Assembly: GCF_015712065.1 (NCBI RefSeq)
Contig: NZ_JACFYZ010000014.1
Span: 1-64,000 of the forward strand
From: Ectopseudomonas chengduensis
Lineage (GTDB): Bacteria > Pseudomonadota > Gammaproteobacteria > Pseudomonadales > Pseudomonadaceae
Direction of reading: 5' to 3'
Length of the DNA stretch: 64,000 nucleotides
The notes beneath the pieces were generated by a model. It searched no databases. It saw nothing but the letters and a program-made list of their open reading frames with translations, and was not told the DNA's origin. Shown here piece by piece: positions 24,369 through 37,517 of the stretch; position 1 is the first letter of the stretch; every line of letters begins with the position of its first letter. The position numbers and the translations under genes were made by a program.

Positions 24369-25694
24369 TTACCAGCTCAAACCTTGCGCGCCGATCGGCG
24401 GCGACCAGTGCAGACGCGCCCCGCTGGCCTGTATTTCTGACGACTGCGACAGGTTCGCCACCGCCATCAGCTCATCGCCCTCGAACAGCAACGGCAAGCG
24501 TGGGCGCACGAATGCCGGCACGCGCAGTTCGTTGAGTAGACGCTTGAGATCACGCCTGCCGCGCCCCGGCAGCTGCAGCGACTCACCACCCTGGCGGTAA
24601 CGCAAATGCCAGCGACCTTGCGGCAACTCGCCCTGTAGATGCACATGACCATTGCCGGGAAGTTCGACCGATTCGGAAAACGAGTCGCAGGCTAGATCGA
24701 GTGGATCCAGCGGCCGCAGCCACTCGCCACTGAGCCACCAAAGCCGCCCATCGGCACGGTGCAACTCGCCATCGGTCAGTTTCCAGATCGGCGCCGCATC
24801 CGTGGCGGCATCACGCAGGTCACACCAGCCGGCCCAGTGATCGCTATCGGGCAGGCGCGTCAGCGGCGCCAGCCAGTAGCGCAGCAGATTACGCTGACGT
24901 GCATCGCTCAGCGCGCTCACTGCCGACAATTCCAGAGACGGTAGAGTCAACCAGGGGCATGCCGAAACGCCATGGGCAGCCGCCAGGTCCATCGCGGCCA
25001 GCTCATCCAGCAATTGCTGAGCTTCGCCCAGGTGCCTGGCGCTACGCGCGATATTTGCCGTGACCTGCGGCCAGCGCTCGGCCAGCAGCGGAATCATCTG
25101 TCTGCGCAGGAAATTGCGACTGAAACGCTCGTCGGCATTGCTCGGATCCTCGATCCAGGTAAGACCATGACTCTGCGCATATTCACGCAACTCAGCTCGA
25201 GAGCTGTCGAGCAACGGCCGAAACAGACCGCCCCGCCCCAACGGCCGACTGGCCGGCATAGCCGCCAGCCCACGCACGCCGGCACCGCGCAACAGACGAA
25301 ACAGCAGCGTTTCGGCTTGATCGTCGCGATGCTGGGCACTTAGCAACACTTCGCCCGGTCTCAGCCGCTCGCAGAAAGCTTGGTAACGCGCGCTTCGTGC
25401 AGCCTGTTCAAGGCTGGCACTTGGCGTGACCTGAACCCTGACGACTTCGAGAGCAATGCCCAACTGCTCGCAGACACGTGCGCAATGCACAGGCCAGGCG
25501 TCGCCGGCCGACTGCAGCCCATGATGGACATGAATGGCGGACAGCGGCGGCAGATCCTCGTGCCGCGCCCAGTCGGCGAGCAGATGCAGCAGCACACTGG
25601 AATCCAGGCCACCGGAGAAGGCAATACGCCAGGCAGGGGCCGCACGCCAGGGCTGCAGGGCCTGGCGCAGGCGAAGTTCGAGAGCAGTCATCAT
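24369..25694 (-). CDS. tilS: tRNA(Ile)-lysidine synthase
   Basis: Modifies the wobble cytidine of tRNA-Ile(CAU) to lysidine, switching its reading from AUG to AUA. 441 residues. The PP-loop ATPase motif is AFSGGLDSSVLLHLL; the N-terminal domain contains the AQHRDDQAETLLFRLLRGAGV motif, and substrate-binding and C-terminal domains follow. The start is uncertain by one codon (ATG ATG), with no clear Shine-Dalgarno. It follows accA after a terminator; nothing is evident in the 150-base gap to pyrG. Confidence 0.95.
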   Translation of the reverse strand: MMTALELRLRQALQPWRAAPAWRIAFSGGLDSSVLLHLLADWARHEDLPPLSAIHVHHGLQSAGDAWPVHCARVCEQLGIALEVVRVQVTPSASLEQAARSARYQAFCERLRPGEVLLSAQHRDDQAETLLFRLLRGAGVRGLAAMPASRPLGRGGLFRPLLDSSRAELREYAQSHGLTWIEDPSNADERFSRNFLRRQMIPLLAERWPQVTANIARSARHLGEAQQLLDELAAMDLAAAHGVSACPWLTLPSLELSAVSALSDARQRNLLRYWLAPLTRLPDSDHWAGWCDLRDAATDAAPIWKLTDGELHRADGRLWWLSGEWLRPLDPLDLACDSFSESVELPGNGHVHLQGELPQGRWHLRYRQGGESLQLPGRGRRDLKRLLNELRVPAFVRPRLPLLFEGDELMAVANLSQSSEIQASGARLHWSPPIGAQGLSW

Positions 25695-25708
25695 TCAAGC
25701 TTAAACAA

Positions 25709-25730
25709 CAACGGGCCCGAAGGCCCGTTG
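25709..25730 (-). terminator. Terminator between accA and tilS
   Basis: CAACGGGCC / GGCCCGTTG stem; on the minus strand the loop is TTCG and TTGTTT follows. It is 19 bases past the accA stop. Confidence 0.85.
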
Positions 25731-25749
25731 ATATATGCGTAGAAAAGAC

Positions 25750-26700
25750 TCAGGCGATGCCGTAGCTCATCAGACGGTCATAACGACGCTTGAGCAGCGT
25801 CTCGGTGTCATGCTTCTGCAGGCTGGCCAGTTGCTTGGTCAGCTCCTGGCGGATCGACTCGGAAGCCGCCGCCGGGTCGCGGTGCGCGCCGCCCAGTGGC
25901 TCGGCGATGACCTGATCGACGATGCCCAGATCCTTCAGGCGCTCGGCGGTGATGCCCATGGCCTCGGCAGCGTCCGGCGCCTTCTCGGCAGTACGCCAGA
26001 GAATCGAGGCGCAGCCTTCCGGCGAGATCACCGAATAGGTGGAGTACTGCAGCATGTTCAGCTGGTCGCAGACACCGATGGCCAGTGCACCACCGGAACC
26101 ACCTTCACCGATGACGGTGGCGATGATCGGGGTTTTCAGGCGCGCCATCACGCGCAGGTTCCAGGCGATTGCCTCGCTCTGGCCGCGCTCCTCGGCATCG
26201 ATACCTGGGTAGGCACCGGGGGTGTCGATGAAGGTGAGGATCGGCATCTTGAAGCGTTCGGCCATTTCCATCAGGCGGCAGGCCTTGCGGTAGCCTTCCG
26301 GGCGCGGCATGCCAAAATTGCGGCGCACCTTCTCGCGCACCTCACGGCCTTTCTGGTGGCCGATGATCATCACCGGCTGGTCGCCCAGACGGGCAATGCC
26401 ACCGACGATAGCGGCGTCGTCGGAGAAATGACGATCACCATGCAGTTCGTCGAACTCGGTGAAGATGTGCTGGATGTAATCCAGGGTATACGGGCGGCGC
26501 GGATGGCGTGCCAACTGGGCGATCTGCCAACTGGTCAGGTTGCCGAAGATGCTTTCGGTCAGGGTGCTGCTCTTGTCCTGCAGGCGGGCAATCTCATCGC
26601 CGATATTCAGCGAGTTGTCGTTACCAACCAGGCGTAGCTCTTCGATCTTGGCTTGCAGGTCGGCGATCGGCTGTTCGAAATCGAGGAAATTCGGGTTCAT
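25750..26700 (-). CDS. accA: Acetyl-CoA carboxylase carboxyltransferase, alpha subunit
   Basis: With AccD transfers carboxyl from carboxybiotin to acetyl-CoA, the committed step of fatty acid synthesis. 316 residues starting MNPNFLDFEQPIADLQ; an ATG two codons earlier is possible. Characteristic stretches: HQKGREVREKVRRNFGMPRPEGYRKA (shown in part), FIDTPGAYPGIDAEERGQSE and GEGGSGGALAIGVCD. It follows dnaE after 137 bases that hold no evident gene. Confidence 0.98.
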   Translation of the reverse strand: MNPNFLDFEQPIADLQAKIEELRLVGNDNSLNIGDEIARLQDKSSTLTESIFGNLTSWQIAQLARHPRRPYTLDYIQHIFTEFDELHGDRHFSDDAAIVGGIARLGDQPVMIIGHQKGREVREKVRRNFGMPRPEGYRKACRLMEMAERFKMPILTFIDTPGAYPGIDAEERGQSEAIAWNLRVMARLKTPIIATVIGEGGSGGALAIGVCDQLNMLQYSTYSVISPEGCASILWRTAEKAPDAAEAMGITAERLKDLGIVDQVIAEPLGGAHRDPAAASESIRQELTKQLASLQKHDTETLLKRRYDRLMSYGIA

Positions 26701-26837
26701 AGTCATCCGTCTTGCGTCGACGGCCAAGTGGCCGGGGAGCTGTATCCATTAGGCGCCCTACCTTAAGGGATAGGACGCAGCGGGTCGACACCCGCAGGTG
26801 TCGATGCCAACACAAAGGGGTATTTTCCCCTCTTGCA

Positions 26838-30368
<3,531 letters not shown>

Positions 30369-30439
30369 GGGCGGCCTTGCAGGTGAAAACGACAAAGCGC
30401 GGATTGTAGCCTAAGCGGGTCTGGCTGAGGGCCAGAGGT

Positions 30440-31066
30440 TCAGACTGTAGCGGCGATACAATCGACAGCTACAGGCTCGAGCAATGCGCGCACCGGTGCG
30501 AAGGAACGCCGATGAATAGGCGTCGGCCCCAGGCGCTGCAGGGCTTCTAGGTGAACGGGCGTGGGATAGCCCTTGTGGCCAGCGATGCCGTAACCGGGAT
30601 AGAGACGATCCATCTCGACCATCTCGCGGTCGCGACTGACCTTGGCCAGGATCGAAGCCGCGGCAATTGCCGGCACCCGGCTATCGCCCTTGACCACCGG
30701 CGCACTCGGCACCGCCAGCTTTGGACAGCGATTGCCGTCGATCAATGCCAGTCTGGGTGTCACGCTCAGCCCTTCGACGGCGCGCTGCATGGCCAGCATG
30801 GTGGCATGCAGGATATTCAACCGATCGATCTCCTCCACCTCGGCGCGGGCGATGCACCAGGCCAGGGCCTTTTCGCGAATCTCGTCGAACAGCACTTCGC
30901 GGCGCGCCTCGGAGAGTTTCTTCGAGTCGTTCAGCCCGATGATCGGCCGCGCCGGGTCGAGGATCACCGCAGCCGTGACCACGGCACCGCAGAGCGGGCC
31001 ACGACCGACCTCGTCGACACCCGCGACCAGTTCCTCAACCAGCGTGAAGTCGAGCCCCAGCTGCAT
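30440..31066 (-). CDS. rnhB: Ribonuclease HII
   Basis: Cleaves RNA in RNA-DNA hybrids and removes single ribonucleotides from DNA. 208 residues. The DEDD site begins in GVDEVGRGPLCGAVVTAA; LNDSKKLSEARRE and the later ASILAKVSRDREM are conserved. Its start shares one base with the lpxB stop, so it belongs to the lpx operon. Confidence 0.97.
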   Translation of the reverse strand: MQLGLDFTLVEELVAGVDEVGRGPLCGAVVTAAVILDPARPIIGLNDSKKLSEARREVLFDEIREKALAWCIARAEVEEIDRLNILHATMLAMQRAVEGLSVTPRLALIDGNRCPKLAVPSAPVVKGDSRVPAIAAASILAKVSRDREMVEMDRLYPGYGIAGHKGYPTPVHLEALQRLGPTPIHRRSFAPVRALLEPVAVDCIAATV

Positions 31067-32199
31067 CAGTCGCGCCCCGCCAGTTTCAACACCGCGTCAG
31101 CCGCCGATACCGAGGCATCACGGCGCAGCGCGCGATGGATCACGTCGAAGCCCTCGGTCTGCACTTGCCCACCGTCGATCAACGGCGCCACGGCCTGGGC
31201 CAGAGCCTCTGGCGTCGCTGCATCCTGAATCAGCTCAGGCACCAGCAGACGCTCGGCCAGCAGGTTAGGCAACGAGATATAGGGGCTCTTCACCAGGCGT
31301 TTGAGGATGCGATAGGTCAGCGGCGCTACGCGGTACGCCACCACCATCGGCCGCTTGTACAACAGCGCTTCCAGGGTCGCGGTACCCGAGGCGATCAACA
31401 CCGCATCGCAGGCAGCCAACGCCTCATGGGAGCGGCCATTGAGCAGCGTCAGCGGCAAATCACGCCCGGCCAGCATCTGTTCCAGCTGCACGCGACGCTC
31501 GGGTGTGGCGCAAGGCAGCAGGAAACGAATGCCAGGGCGCAGTGCACGCAGACGAATCGCCGCATCGAGAAACAGCTCACCGAGACGCGCGACTTCACCA
31601 CCGCGACTGCCGGGCATCAGGGCCACCACGGGCTCATCCTGCGGCAGATCCAGCGCCTCGCGCGCAGCAGCACGATCAGCTTGCTGCGGAATCGCATCGG
31701 CCAGCGGATGACCAACGAAGCGCACCGGCACCTTATGCTCGTCGTAGAACTGCGCCTCGAACGGGAACAGGGTCAGCATCAGGTCGCAGGCTTCGCGGAT
31801 CTTCAGTACACGCTTCTGCCGCCAGGCCCAGACCGAGGGGCTGACGTAGTGCACTGTCTTGATGCCGGCACGGCGCAGCTTGAGCTCCAGGCCCAGGTTG
31901 AAATCGGGCGCATCGATACCGATGAAAACATCAGGTTGCGCGGCGATCAGATCGCGAGCCAGTTGCCGACGACGCCCCAGTAACTCGAACAGACGGCCCA
32001 GTACCTCGACCAGGCCCATCACGGCCAGGCGCTCCATCGGGAAATAGGATTTAAGGCCCTCGGCCTCCATGCGCGCGCCGCCAACACCGATGAACTCGGC
32101 ACCCGGATGGCGCTGCTTGATGGCCTGCATCAGGCCGGAACCGAGGATGTCACCGGACGCCTCACCGGCGACCAGTGCGACGCGAATAGGTCTGCTCAT
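31066..32199 (-). CDS. lpxB: Lipid A disaccharide synthase
   Basis: Joins UDP-2,3-diacylglucosamine and lipid X to form the lipid A disaccharide, acting at the inner membrane surface. 377 residues, glycosyltransferase family 19. The N-terminal VALVAGEASGDILGSGLMQ and the later VALMPGSRGGEVARL are typical. Only 5 bases separate it from lpxA; it touches rnhB by one base. Confidence 0.97.
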   Translation of the reverse strand: MSRPIRVALVAGEASGDILGSGLMQAIKQRHPGAEFIGVGGARMEAEGLKSYFPMERLAVMGLVEVLGRLFELLGRRRQLARDLIAAQPDVFIGIDAPDFNLGLELKLRRAGIKTVHYVSPSVWAWRQKRVLKIREACDLMLTLFPFEAQFYDEHKVPVRFVGHPLADAIPQQADRAAAREALDLPQDEPVVALMPGSRGGEVARLGELFLDAAIRLRALRPGIRFLLPCATPERRVQLEQMLAGRDLPLTLLNGRSHEALAACDAVLIASGTATLEALLYKRPMVVAYRVAPLTYRILKRLVKSPYISLPNLLAERLLVPELIQDAATPEALAQAVAPLIDGGQVQTEGFDVIHRALRRDASVSAADAVLKLAGRD

Positions 32200-32204
32200 A
32201 GGTA

Positions 32205-32981
32205 TCAGCGCGTGATGCCGCGCGTGGAGGCCTGAATCGAATCACGGAAAATCGCCACTTCCGGGAGCTGAGCAGCGGACTCGGCCAACTCGGCCAGCGC
32301 CTGCTCGACGGTCAGCCCCTGGCGATAGACCAGCTTGTAGCCCTTGCGCAGGGCAGCGATGGCCTCAGCGGAGAAACCACGCCGGCGCATGCCCTCGAAG
32401 TTCATGCTGCGCGCCTCGGCCGGGTTACCGAACACGGTAACGAAAGCCGGAACATCCTTGCCAATCGCGGTGCCCATGCCCGAGAAGCTGTGTGCGCCAA
32501 TGCGGCAGAACTGATGCACCAGGGTATAACCGGACAGAATCGCCCAGTCATCGACCCAGACATGCCCAGCCAGTGCCGTGTTGTTGACCAGAATGCAATG
32601 ATTGCCGATCACACTGTCATGGCCGATATGGGCATAGGCCATGATCAGGTTATGGTTGCCAATGGTGGTTTCGCTGCGATCCTGCACAGTGCCACGGTGA
32701 ATGGTGACACCCTCACGAATCGTGTTGTGATCACCGATCACCAGGCGCGTCGCTTCGCCCTTGTATTTCAGGTCTGGCGTGTCTTCACCGACCGAAGAAA
32801 ACTGGTAGATGCGGTTGTGCTTGCCGATCACGGTCGGCCCCTTGAGCACGACGTGCGGGCCGATGACTGTACCCTCGCCGATTTCCACATCGGCCCCGAC
32901 AATGCTCCAAGGGCCAACGACGACGTCGTCGGCCAATCTGGCACTGGGGTCGATGATCGCGCGGGGGTCAATCAAACTCAT
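32205..32981 (-). CDS. lpxA: UDP-N-acetylglucosamine acyltransferase
   Basis: First step of lipid A synthesis: 3-O-acylation of UDP-GlcNAc from acyl-ACP. 258 residues, left-handed parallel beta-helix of hexapeptide repeats. The catalytic His lies in NHNLIMAYAHIGHDSVIGN, and the C-terminus is helical. It overlaps fabZ by 4 bases. Confidence 0.97.
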   Translation of the reverse strand: MSLIDPRAIIDPSARLADDVVVGPWSIVGADVEIGEGTVIGPHVVLKGPTVIGKHNRIYQFSSVGEDTPDLKYKGEATRLVIGDHNTIREGVTIHRGTVQDRSETTIGNHNLIMAYAHIGHDSVIGNHCILVNNTALAGHVWVDDWAILSGYTLVHQFCRIGAHSFSGMGTAIGKDVPAFVTVFGNPAEARSMNFEGMRRRGFSAEAIAALRKGYKLVYRQGLTVEQALAELAESAAQLPEVAIFRDSIQASTRGITR

Positions 32982-33418
32982 AGCTTGCGTTCCGCACAGA
33001 TGATTTCAGCAGCGCAGACTTCCTTGCCATCGACGGTGGCGCGGCACTCGAATTTCCAGATGCTGCGACGGTCGCTCAGGTATTTGGCTTCCAGCGTCAG
33101 TTGATCGCCCGGCAGCACCGGCGAGCGGAAGCGCAGTTTGTCGGAGCCGACGAAGTAATACAGGGTGCCATCGGCCGGCTTCACGCCCATCATCTTGAAG
33201 CCGAGGATACCGGCAGCCTGGGCCATGGCCTCGATGATCAGAACGCCCGGCATGATCGGGTGCTCGGGGAAGTGACCGTTGAAGAACGGCTCATTGATGC
33301 TGACATTCTTATAGGCGCGAATCTGCTTGCCTTCGACGTCCAGGTCCACCACGCGGTCCACCAACAGGAACGGATAGCGGTGCGGCAAATATTCACGAAT
33401 TTCGTTGATGTCCATCAT
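32978..33418 (-). CDS. fabZ: 3-hydroxyacyl-ACP dehydratase FabZ
   Basis: Dehydrates 3-hydroxyacyl-ACP during fatty acid elongation; it competes with LpxA/LpxD for the 3-hydroxyacyl pool. 146 residues, hot-dog fold. The active-site motif is FFNGHFPEHPIMPGVLIIEA, with catalytic His and Glu. The two-Met start agrees with the P. aeruginosa protein. It follows lpxD after a hairpin with terminator features. Confidence 0.97.
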   Translation of the reverse strand: MMDINEIREYLPHRYPFLLVDRVVDLDVEGKQIRAYKNVSINEPFFNGHFPEHPIMPGVLIIEAMAQAAGILGFKMMGVKPADGTLYYFVGSDKLRFRSPVLPGDQLTLEAKYLSDRRSIWKFECRATVDGKEVCAAEIICAERKL

Positions 33419-33446
33419 GTCCGGTTAAGCCTGTAAGAAAAGAAAA

Positions 33447-33467
33447 GAGCACGGCCACGCCGTGCTC
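33447..33467 (-). terminator. Terminator or attenuator hairpin between lpxD and fabZ
   Basis: Perfect GAGCACGGC / GCCGTGCTC stem (33447-33455 with 33459-33467) and a 3-base loop. On the minus strand it is followed by TTTTCTTTTCTTAC. The first base pairs overlap the lpxD stop codon. It lies inside an otherwise continuous operon, so it probably lowers rather than abolishes read-through into fabZ-lpxA-lpxB-rnhB. Confidence 0.7.
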
Positions 33468-34521
33468 AGGCATCAGATGAGACGTTTGCCGTCTGGGTCA
33501 CGGCGGCCAGCTGTTTTTCCAGCTCACGCAGTCGCTTGGCCATATCGTCCAACTGACGAATACGGGCTGCACTCTTCTTCCACTCGCCCGCCGGTTGCAT
33601 GGCAGTGCCCGAAGAATAGGCGCCCGGCTCGGTGATCGAACGGGTCACCATGGTCATACCGGTGACGAACACGTTGTCGCACACCTCGATATGGCCAACC
33701 ATGCCCACACCGCCGGCGATCATGCAGTTCTTGCCGATCTTGGTGCTGCCGGAAATACCGCAGCAGCCCGCCATGGCCGTGTTGTCACCGATCTGCACGT
33801 TGTGCGCGATCATGATCTGGTTATCCAGCTTCACGCCATTACCGATCAGGGTATCGGACAGCGCACCGCGATCCACCGTGGTGTTGGCGCCGATCTCGAC
33901 GTCATCACCGATGGTCACCCCACCGATCTGTGCGATCTTCTGCCAGACGCCCTTTTCGTTGGCGAAACCAAAGCCTTCGCCACCGATCACCGCGCCGGAC
34001 TGGATCACTACACGCTTGCCGATCTGCACATCGTGGTACAGCGTCACGCGCGGAGCCAGCCAACCACCCTCACCGATCACGCTACGCGCGCCCACCACGC
34101 AGTGCGCACCGATGCTCACATCAGCACCGATGCGAGCACCGCTTTCGATGACCGCAAAGGCGCCGATACTGGCGCTCGGATCGACCTGAGCATCGCCTGC
34201 AACCTGCGCAGTGGCATGAATGCCGGGAGCCGCCTTGGGCTTGCGGTCGAACACATGCGAAAGCTGGGCATAAGCCAGATAAGGATTGGCAACGATCAAG
34301 GCATCGCCAGCATAGCCTTCAGCATCGGCTGCGGTGAGCAACACGGCACCGGCCTGGGTCTGCGCCAGAAACTTGCGGTACTGGGCATTGGCCAGGAAGC
34401 TCAATTGTTCGGGCCCGGCCTCCTGTAAGGTGGCCAGGCCCGTGATGACCTTAGCTTCGGCGCCACGCAAGGTGGCGCCCAGGCGCTCGGCCAGCTGGCC
34501 GAGGGTAAATGTCGCAGTCAT
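33466..34521 (-). CDS. lpxD: UDP-3-O-(3-hydroxyacyl)glucosamine N-acyltransferase
   Basis: Third step of lipid A synthesis, adding the N-linked acyl chain. 351 residues. The N-terminal uridine-binding domain has ANPYLAYAQLSHVF; the beta-helix of hexapeptide repeats carries the catalytic His region (DNQIMIAHNVQIGDNTAMAG). A C-terminal helical arm carries many basic residues (MAKRLRELEKQL). It is 2 bases after the ompH stop. Confidence 0.97.
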   Translation of the reverse strand: MTATFTLGQLAERLGATLRGAEAKVITGLATLQEAGPEQLSFLANAQYRKFLAQTQAGAVLLTAADAEGYAGDALIVANPYLAYAQLSHVFDRKPKAAPGIHATAQVAGDAQVDPSASIGAFAVIESGARIGADVSIGAHCVVGARSVIGEGGWLAPRVTLYHDVQIGKRVVIQSGAVIGGEGFGFANEKGVWQKIAQIGGVTIGDDVEIGANTTVDRGALSDTLIGNGVKLDNQIMIAHNVQIGDNTAMAGCCGISGSTKIGKNCMIAGGVGMVGHIEVCDNVFVTGMTMVTRSITEPGAYSSGTAMQPAGEWKKSAARIRQLDDMAKRLRELEKQLAAVTQTANVSSDA

Positions 34522-34523
34522 GC

Positions 34524-35027
34524 TTAACGCATCTGATTCATGCGCTCGATGACCTGGCGAGTGATGTCGTACTGAGGTTTGACATCGATCACCGCACCGC
34601 GCTCGAGCACCAGGTCGAAGTTACCGTTCTTGATCACTTCTTCGACGGCCTTGTCCAGGTTCGGCTTCAGCTTGCCCAGCATCTCGCGGTCAGCGATGGC
34701 CTTGGCTTCGTTCAGCTCCTTGGACTGGAACTGGAAGTCACGAGCCTTCTGCTTGAATTCAAGCTCGAGGCGCTCGCGTTCGGCCTGCTGCATCTTCTCG
34801 CCGTCCTTGACCATACGATCCTGAATGCGCTTGGCGTCGCTTTCCAGGGTCTTGAGCTTGTTCAGCTGCGGGCCGAACTTCTTCTCGGCATCGACGGCGT
34901 AGCGCTTGGCTGCATCCGACTCGAGCAGCGCCATCTGATAGTTCAGCACGGCCACCTTCATCTCGGCGAACGCCGGAGTGGCGATCAGGGCGGCGGTGAA
35001 CAGAACCAGTTGAGTCAACTTACGCAC
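34524..35027 (-). CDS. skp: Periplasmic chaperone Skp (OmpH)
   Basis: Holds unfolded outer-membrane proteins on their way to BamA. 167 residues from the GTG at 35027, which has AGGAG 6 bases upstream; an ATG six codons earlier lacks spacing. The signal peptide ends at ATPAFA. The mature part starts MKVAVLNYQMALLESDAAK and then forms long charged coiled-coil arms (about 50-120). It sits between bamA and lpxD, the universal order. Confidence 0.95.
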   Translation of the reverse strand: MRKLTQLVLFTAALIATPAFAEMKVAVLNYQMALLESDAAKRYAVDAEKKFGPQLNKLKTLESDAKRIQDRMVKDGEKMQQAERERLELEFKQKARDFQFQSKELNEAKAIADREMLGKLKPNLDKAVEEVIKNGNFDLVLERGAVIDVKPQYDITRQVIERMNQMR

Positions 35028-35071
35028 AATGCACTCCTGCAACAAAACTGTTGGCTTTCTGTGAAACGAAC

Positions 35072-37432
35072 TTAGAAGGTTTGACCCAGGGAGAACTGGA
35101 ATACCTGGGTATCGGCATCATCCGGCTTCTTGATCGGCATGGCCAGACTGAAACTCAGCGGGCCCAGTGCGGTGATCCAGGTCAGGCCGACACCCACGGA
35201 GCTGGCCATGCTGCTGAAGTCGATATTGCAGCTGTCGCTCAGCCTCTTCTGGCTGGAGCTGCAGTTGGTATCGAAGACGTTACCCACATCCCAGAACAAC
35301 GCGGTACGCAGCGAGCGCTGATCCTTGACGAACGGCAGCGGGAAGAGCATCTCGACACCACCCTGCACCAGCACGTTACCACCGAACGGCAGCGGGTCCT
35401 GATCCGGGTCGCGCAAGGTGCCCGGTTTGGCACCGCTACTCGGCGTACTGCGTGGCCCAAGGCTGCTGTCTTCGAAACCACGTACCGAGTTGAAACCACC
35501 CGCGTAGTAGTGCTCGTAGAACGGCAGCTCAGCCGTGGAACCGTAGCTGTCGCCATAACCCAGCTGGGTATGGAAGCGCAGGGTGTAGGTGTCGCTGATC
35601 GGGGTGAAGACCTGACCACGGTAGTCGAGCTTGTAGAACGACAGATCGCTACCTGGCAGCGTGGTTTCCAGCACCAGGCTCTGCGAATGACCACGGTTGG
35701 CCAGTACACCACGGTTCAGGGTCGACTCGGACCAGCCGATGGAACCCTTGAAGTTCAGGTAGTTATCGCCCTCAGAGTCGATGAAATCAAAGATCTCGTC
35801 GACGGTATAACGACCGGTATCGATGGTGTCCTGCTGCACGGTCAGACCGTAGGTCAGACGCGCGGTTTCGCTGATCGGGTAGCCAATGTTGACACCTGCA
35901 CCCAGGCTGTCGACCGAGTAGCTGGATACGTCGACATCGAGCTCATCGTAGTCGGTGGTGCGGTAGAAGGCGTTGTAACCCAGGCTGACACCGTCGACGG
36001 TCCAGTAGGGGTCAACAAAGCCGAAGCTGTATCGGGTCTGGTATTCGCTACGGGTCAGGCCGATGCTGACGCGGTTACCGGTACCCAGGAAGTTGTTCTG
36101 GCTGATCGAGCCACCGAGGATCAGACCGGCGTTCTGGGCGAAACCGACGCTGGCGGTGATGGAGCCCGACGGCTGCTCTTCGACGCTGTAGTTGACGTCG
36201 ATCTGGTCGTCGGTACCCGGTACCTGCGGGGTTTCGACGTTGACCTCCTTGAAGAAGCCCAGACGCTCCAGACGCACCTTGGACTGGTCGATCAGGTAGG
36301 TCGAGGCCCAGCCACCTTCCATCTGACGCATTTCACGACGCAGCACCTGGTCTTCGGACTTGGTGTTGCCGCGGAAGTTGATGCGGTTGACGTAGGCGCG
36401 CTTGCCCGGATCGACGAAGAAGGTGATCGAGACGGTGTTGTCCTCGTCGTGAGCTTCCGGCACGCCGTTGACGTTGGCGAAGGTATAGCCTTCGTTACCC
36501 AGGCGGCGGGTGATCAGCTCACTGGTGGTGGTCATGATCTTGCGCGAGAAGACCTGCCCTTCCTTGACCAGCAGCAGTGCACGCACGTCTTCTTCCGGCA
36601 CCTTGAGGTCACCGGACAGTTTCACGTCGCGAACGCTGTACTTCTCGCCTTCTTCGACGTTGACGGTGATGTAGACGTGCTTCTTGTCCGGGGTGATGGA
36701 TACCTGGGTGGAGCTGATATCCATGTTGATGTAGCCGCGATCCAGGTAATAGGAGCGCAGGCGCTCGAGGTCACCGGACAGTTTCTCGCGGGCATACTTG
36801 TCGTCGTTCTTGAAGAAGGACAGCCAGTTGGTGGTCTTCAGCTCGAACAGATCGACCAGATCTTCATCGGAGAACACGGTGTTGCCGACCACGTTGATGT
36901 GGGAGATGGCGGCAACGGTGCCTTCGTTGATGGTGATTTTCAGCGCCACGCGGTTACGCGGCTGCGGAATGACTTCGGCTTCGATCTCGGCCGAATAGCG
37001 ACCCTGAGCGACATACTGGCGCTGCAGCTCGTTACGCACGCCTTCGAGGGTGGCGCGCTGGAAGATTTCGCCCTCGGCCAGACCGGACTGGTTCAGGCCC
37101 TTGAGCAGGTCTTCTGTAGTGATGGCCTTGTTGCCTTCGATCTCGATACCGGAGATGGAGGGACGCTCGACCACGGTAACCACCAGCACGTCACCATCGC
37201 GACCGAGCTGGATATCCTGGAAGAAGCCGGTACGGAACAGGGAGCGGGTGGCATCGACCAGTTGGCGATCATCTACCTGCTCGCCCACGTTGAGCGGCAG
37301 CGCGCCGAATACGCTGCCTGCGGAAACCCGCTGCAGGCCATTGACGCGTATATCGGAGATGGTGAAGGACTCGGCGTGAACTTCGGCGATCATCAATGCG
37401 GACAGTACCGCAGGTAGCAGCAGACGTTTCAT
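35072..37432 (-). CDS. bamA: Outer-membrane assembly factor BamA
   Basis: Core of the BAM complex that folds and inserts beta-barrel proteins. 786 residues from the ATG at 37432 with AGGA before it. The signal peptide ends at AEVHA. Five POTRA domains follow (about 23-420), then a 16-strand barrel. The barrel has the GGFNSVRGFEDSSLGPR loop-6 motif (VRGF) and a C-terminal aromatic end (FSLGQTF). A longer frame to 37483 is not supported. Lies between rseP and skp. Confidence 0.98.
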   Translation of the reverse strand: MKRLLLPAVLSALMIAEVHAESFTISDIRVNGLQRVSAGSVFGALPLNVGEQVDDRQLVDATRSLFRTGFFQDIQLGRDGDVLVVTVVERPSISGIEIEGNKAITTEDLLKGLNQSGLAEGEIFQRATLEGVRNELQRQYVAQGRYSAEIEAEVIPQPRNRVALKITINEGTVAAISHINVVGNTVFSDEDLVDLFELKTTNWLSFFKNDDKYAREKLSGDLERLRSYYLDRGYINMDISSTQVSITPDKKHVYITVNVEEGEKYSVRDVKLSGDLKVPEEDVRALLLVKEGQVFSRKIMTTTSELITRRLGNEGYTFANVNGVPEAHDEDNTVSITFFVDPGKRAYVNRINFRGNTKSEDQVLRREMRQMEGGWASTYLIDQSKVRLERLGFFKEVNVETPQVPGTDDQIDVNYSVEEQPSGSITASVGFAQNAGLILGGSISQNNFLGTGNRVSIGLTRSEYQTRYSFGFVDPYWTVDGVSLGYNAFYRTTDYDELDVDVSSYSVDSLGAGVNIGYPISETARLTYGLTVQQDTIDTGRYTVDEIFDFIDSEGDNYLNFKGSIGWSESTLNRGVLANRGHSQSLVLETTLPGSDLSFYKLDYRGQVFTPISDTYTLRFHTQLGYGDSYGSTAELPFYEHYYAGGFNSVRGFEDSSLGPRSTPSSGAKPGTLRDPDQDPLPFGGNVLVQGGVEMLFPLPFVKDQRSLRTALFWDVGNVFDTNCSSSQKRLSDSCNIDFSSMASSVGVGLTWITALGPLSFSLAMPIKKPDDADTQVFQFSLGQTF

Positions 37433-37517
37433 GAAGTCCTTTCTTATTCCAACTGACGATAAAAACTGCCGCTTAAGCGACACTTCTTTTAAATCTCAAG
37501 AACGTATTCAGCAATGC

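Noticed and set aside
35051..37417. A 788-codon open frame on the plus strand opposite bamA
   Set aside because: It mirrors the codon pattern of a strongly conserved gene in GC-rich DNA, has no recognisable domain and no sensible start. The same holds for long antisense frames opposite mutS, pyrG, dnaE, glnD and dapE.
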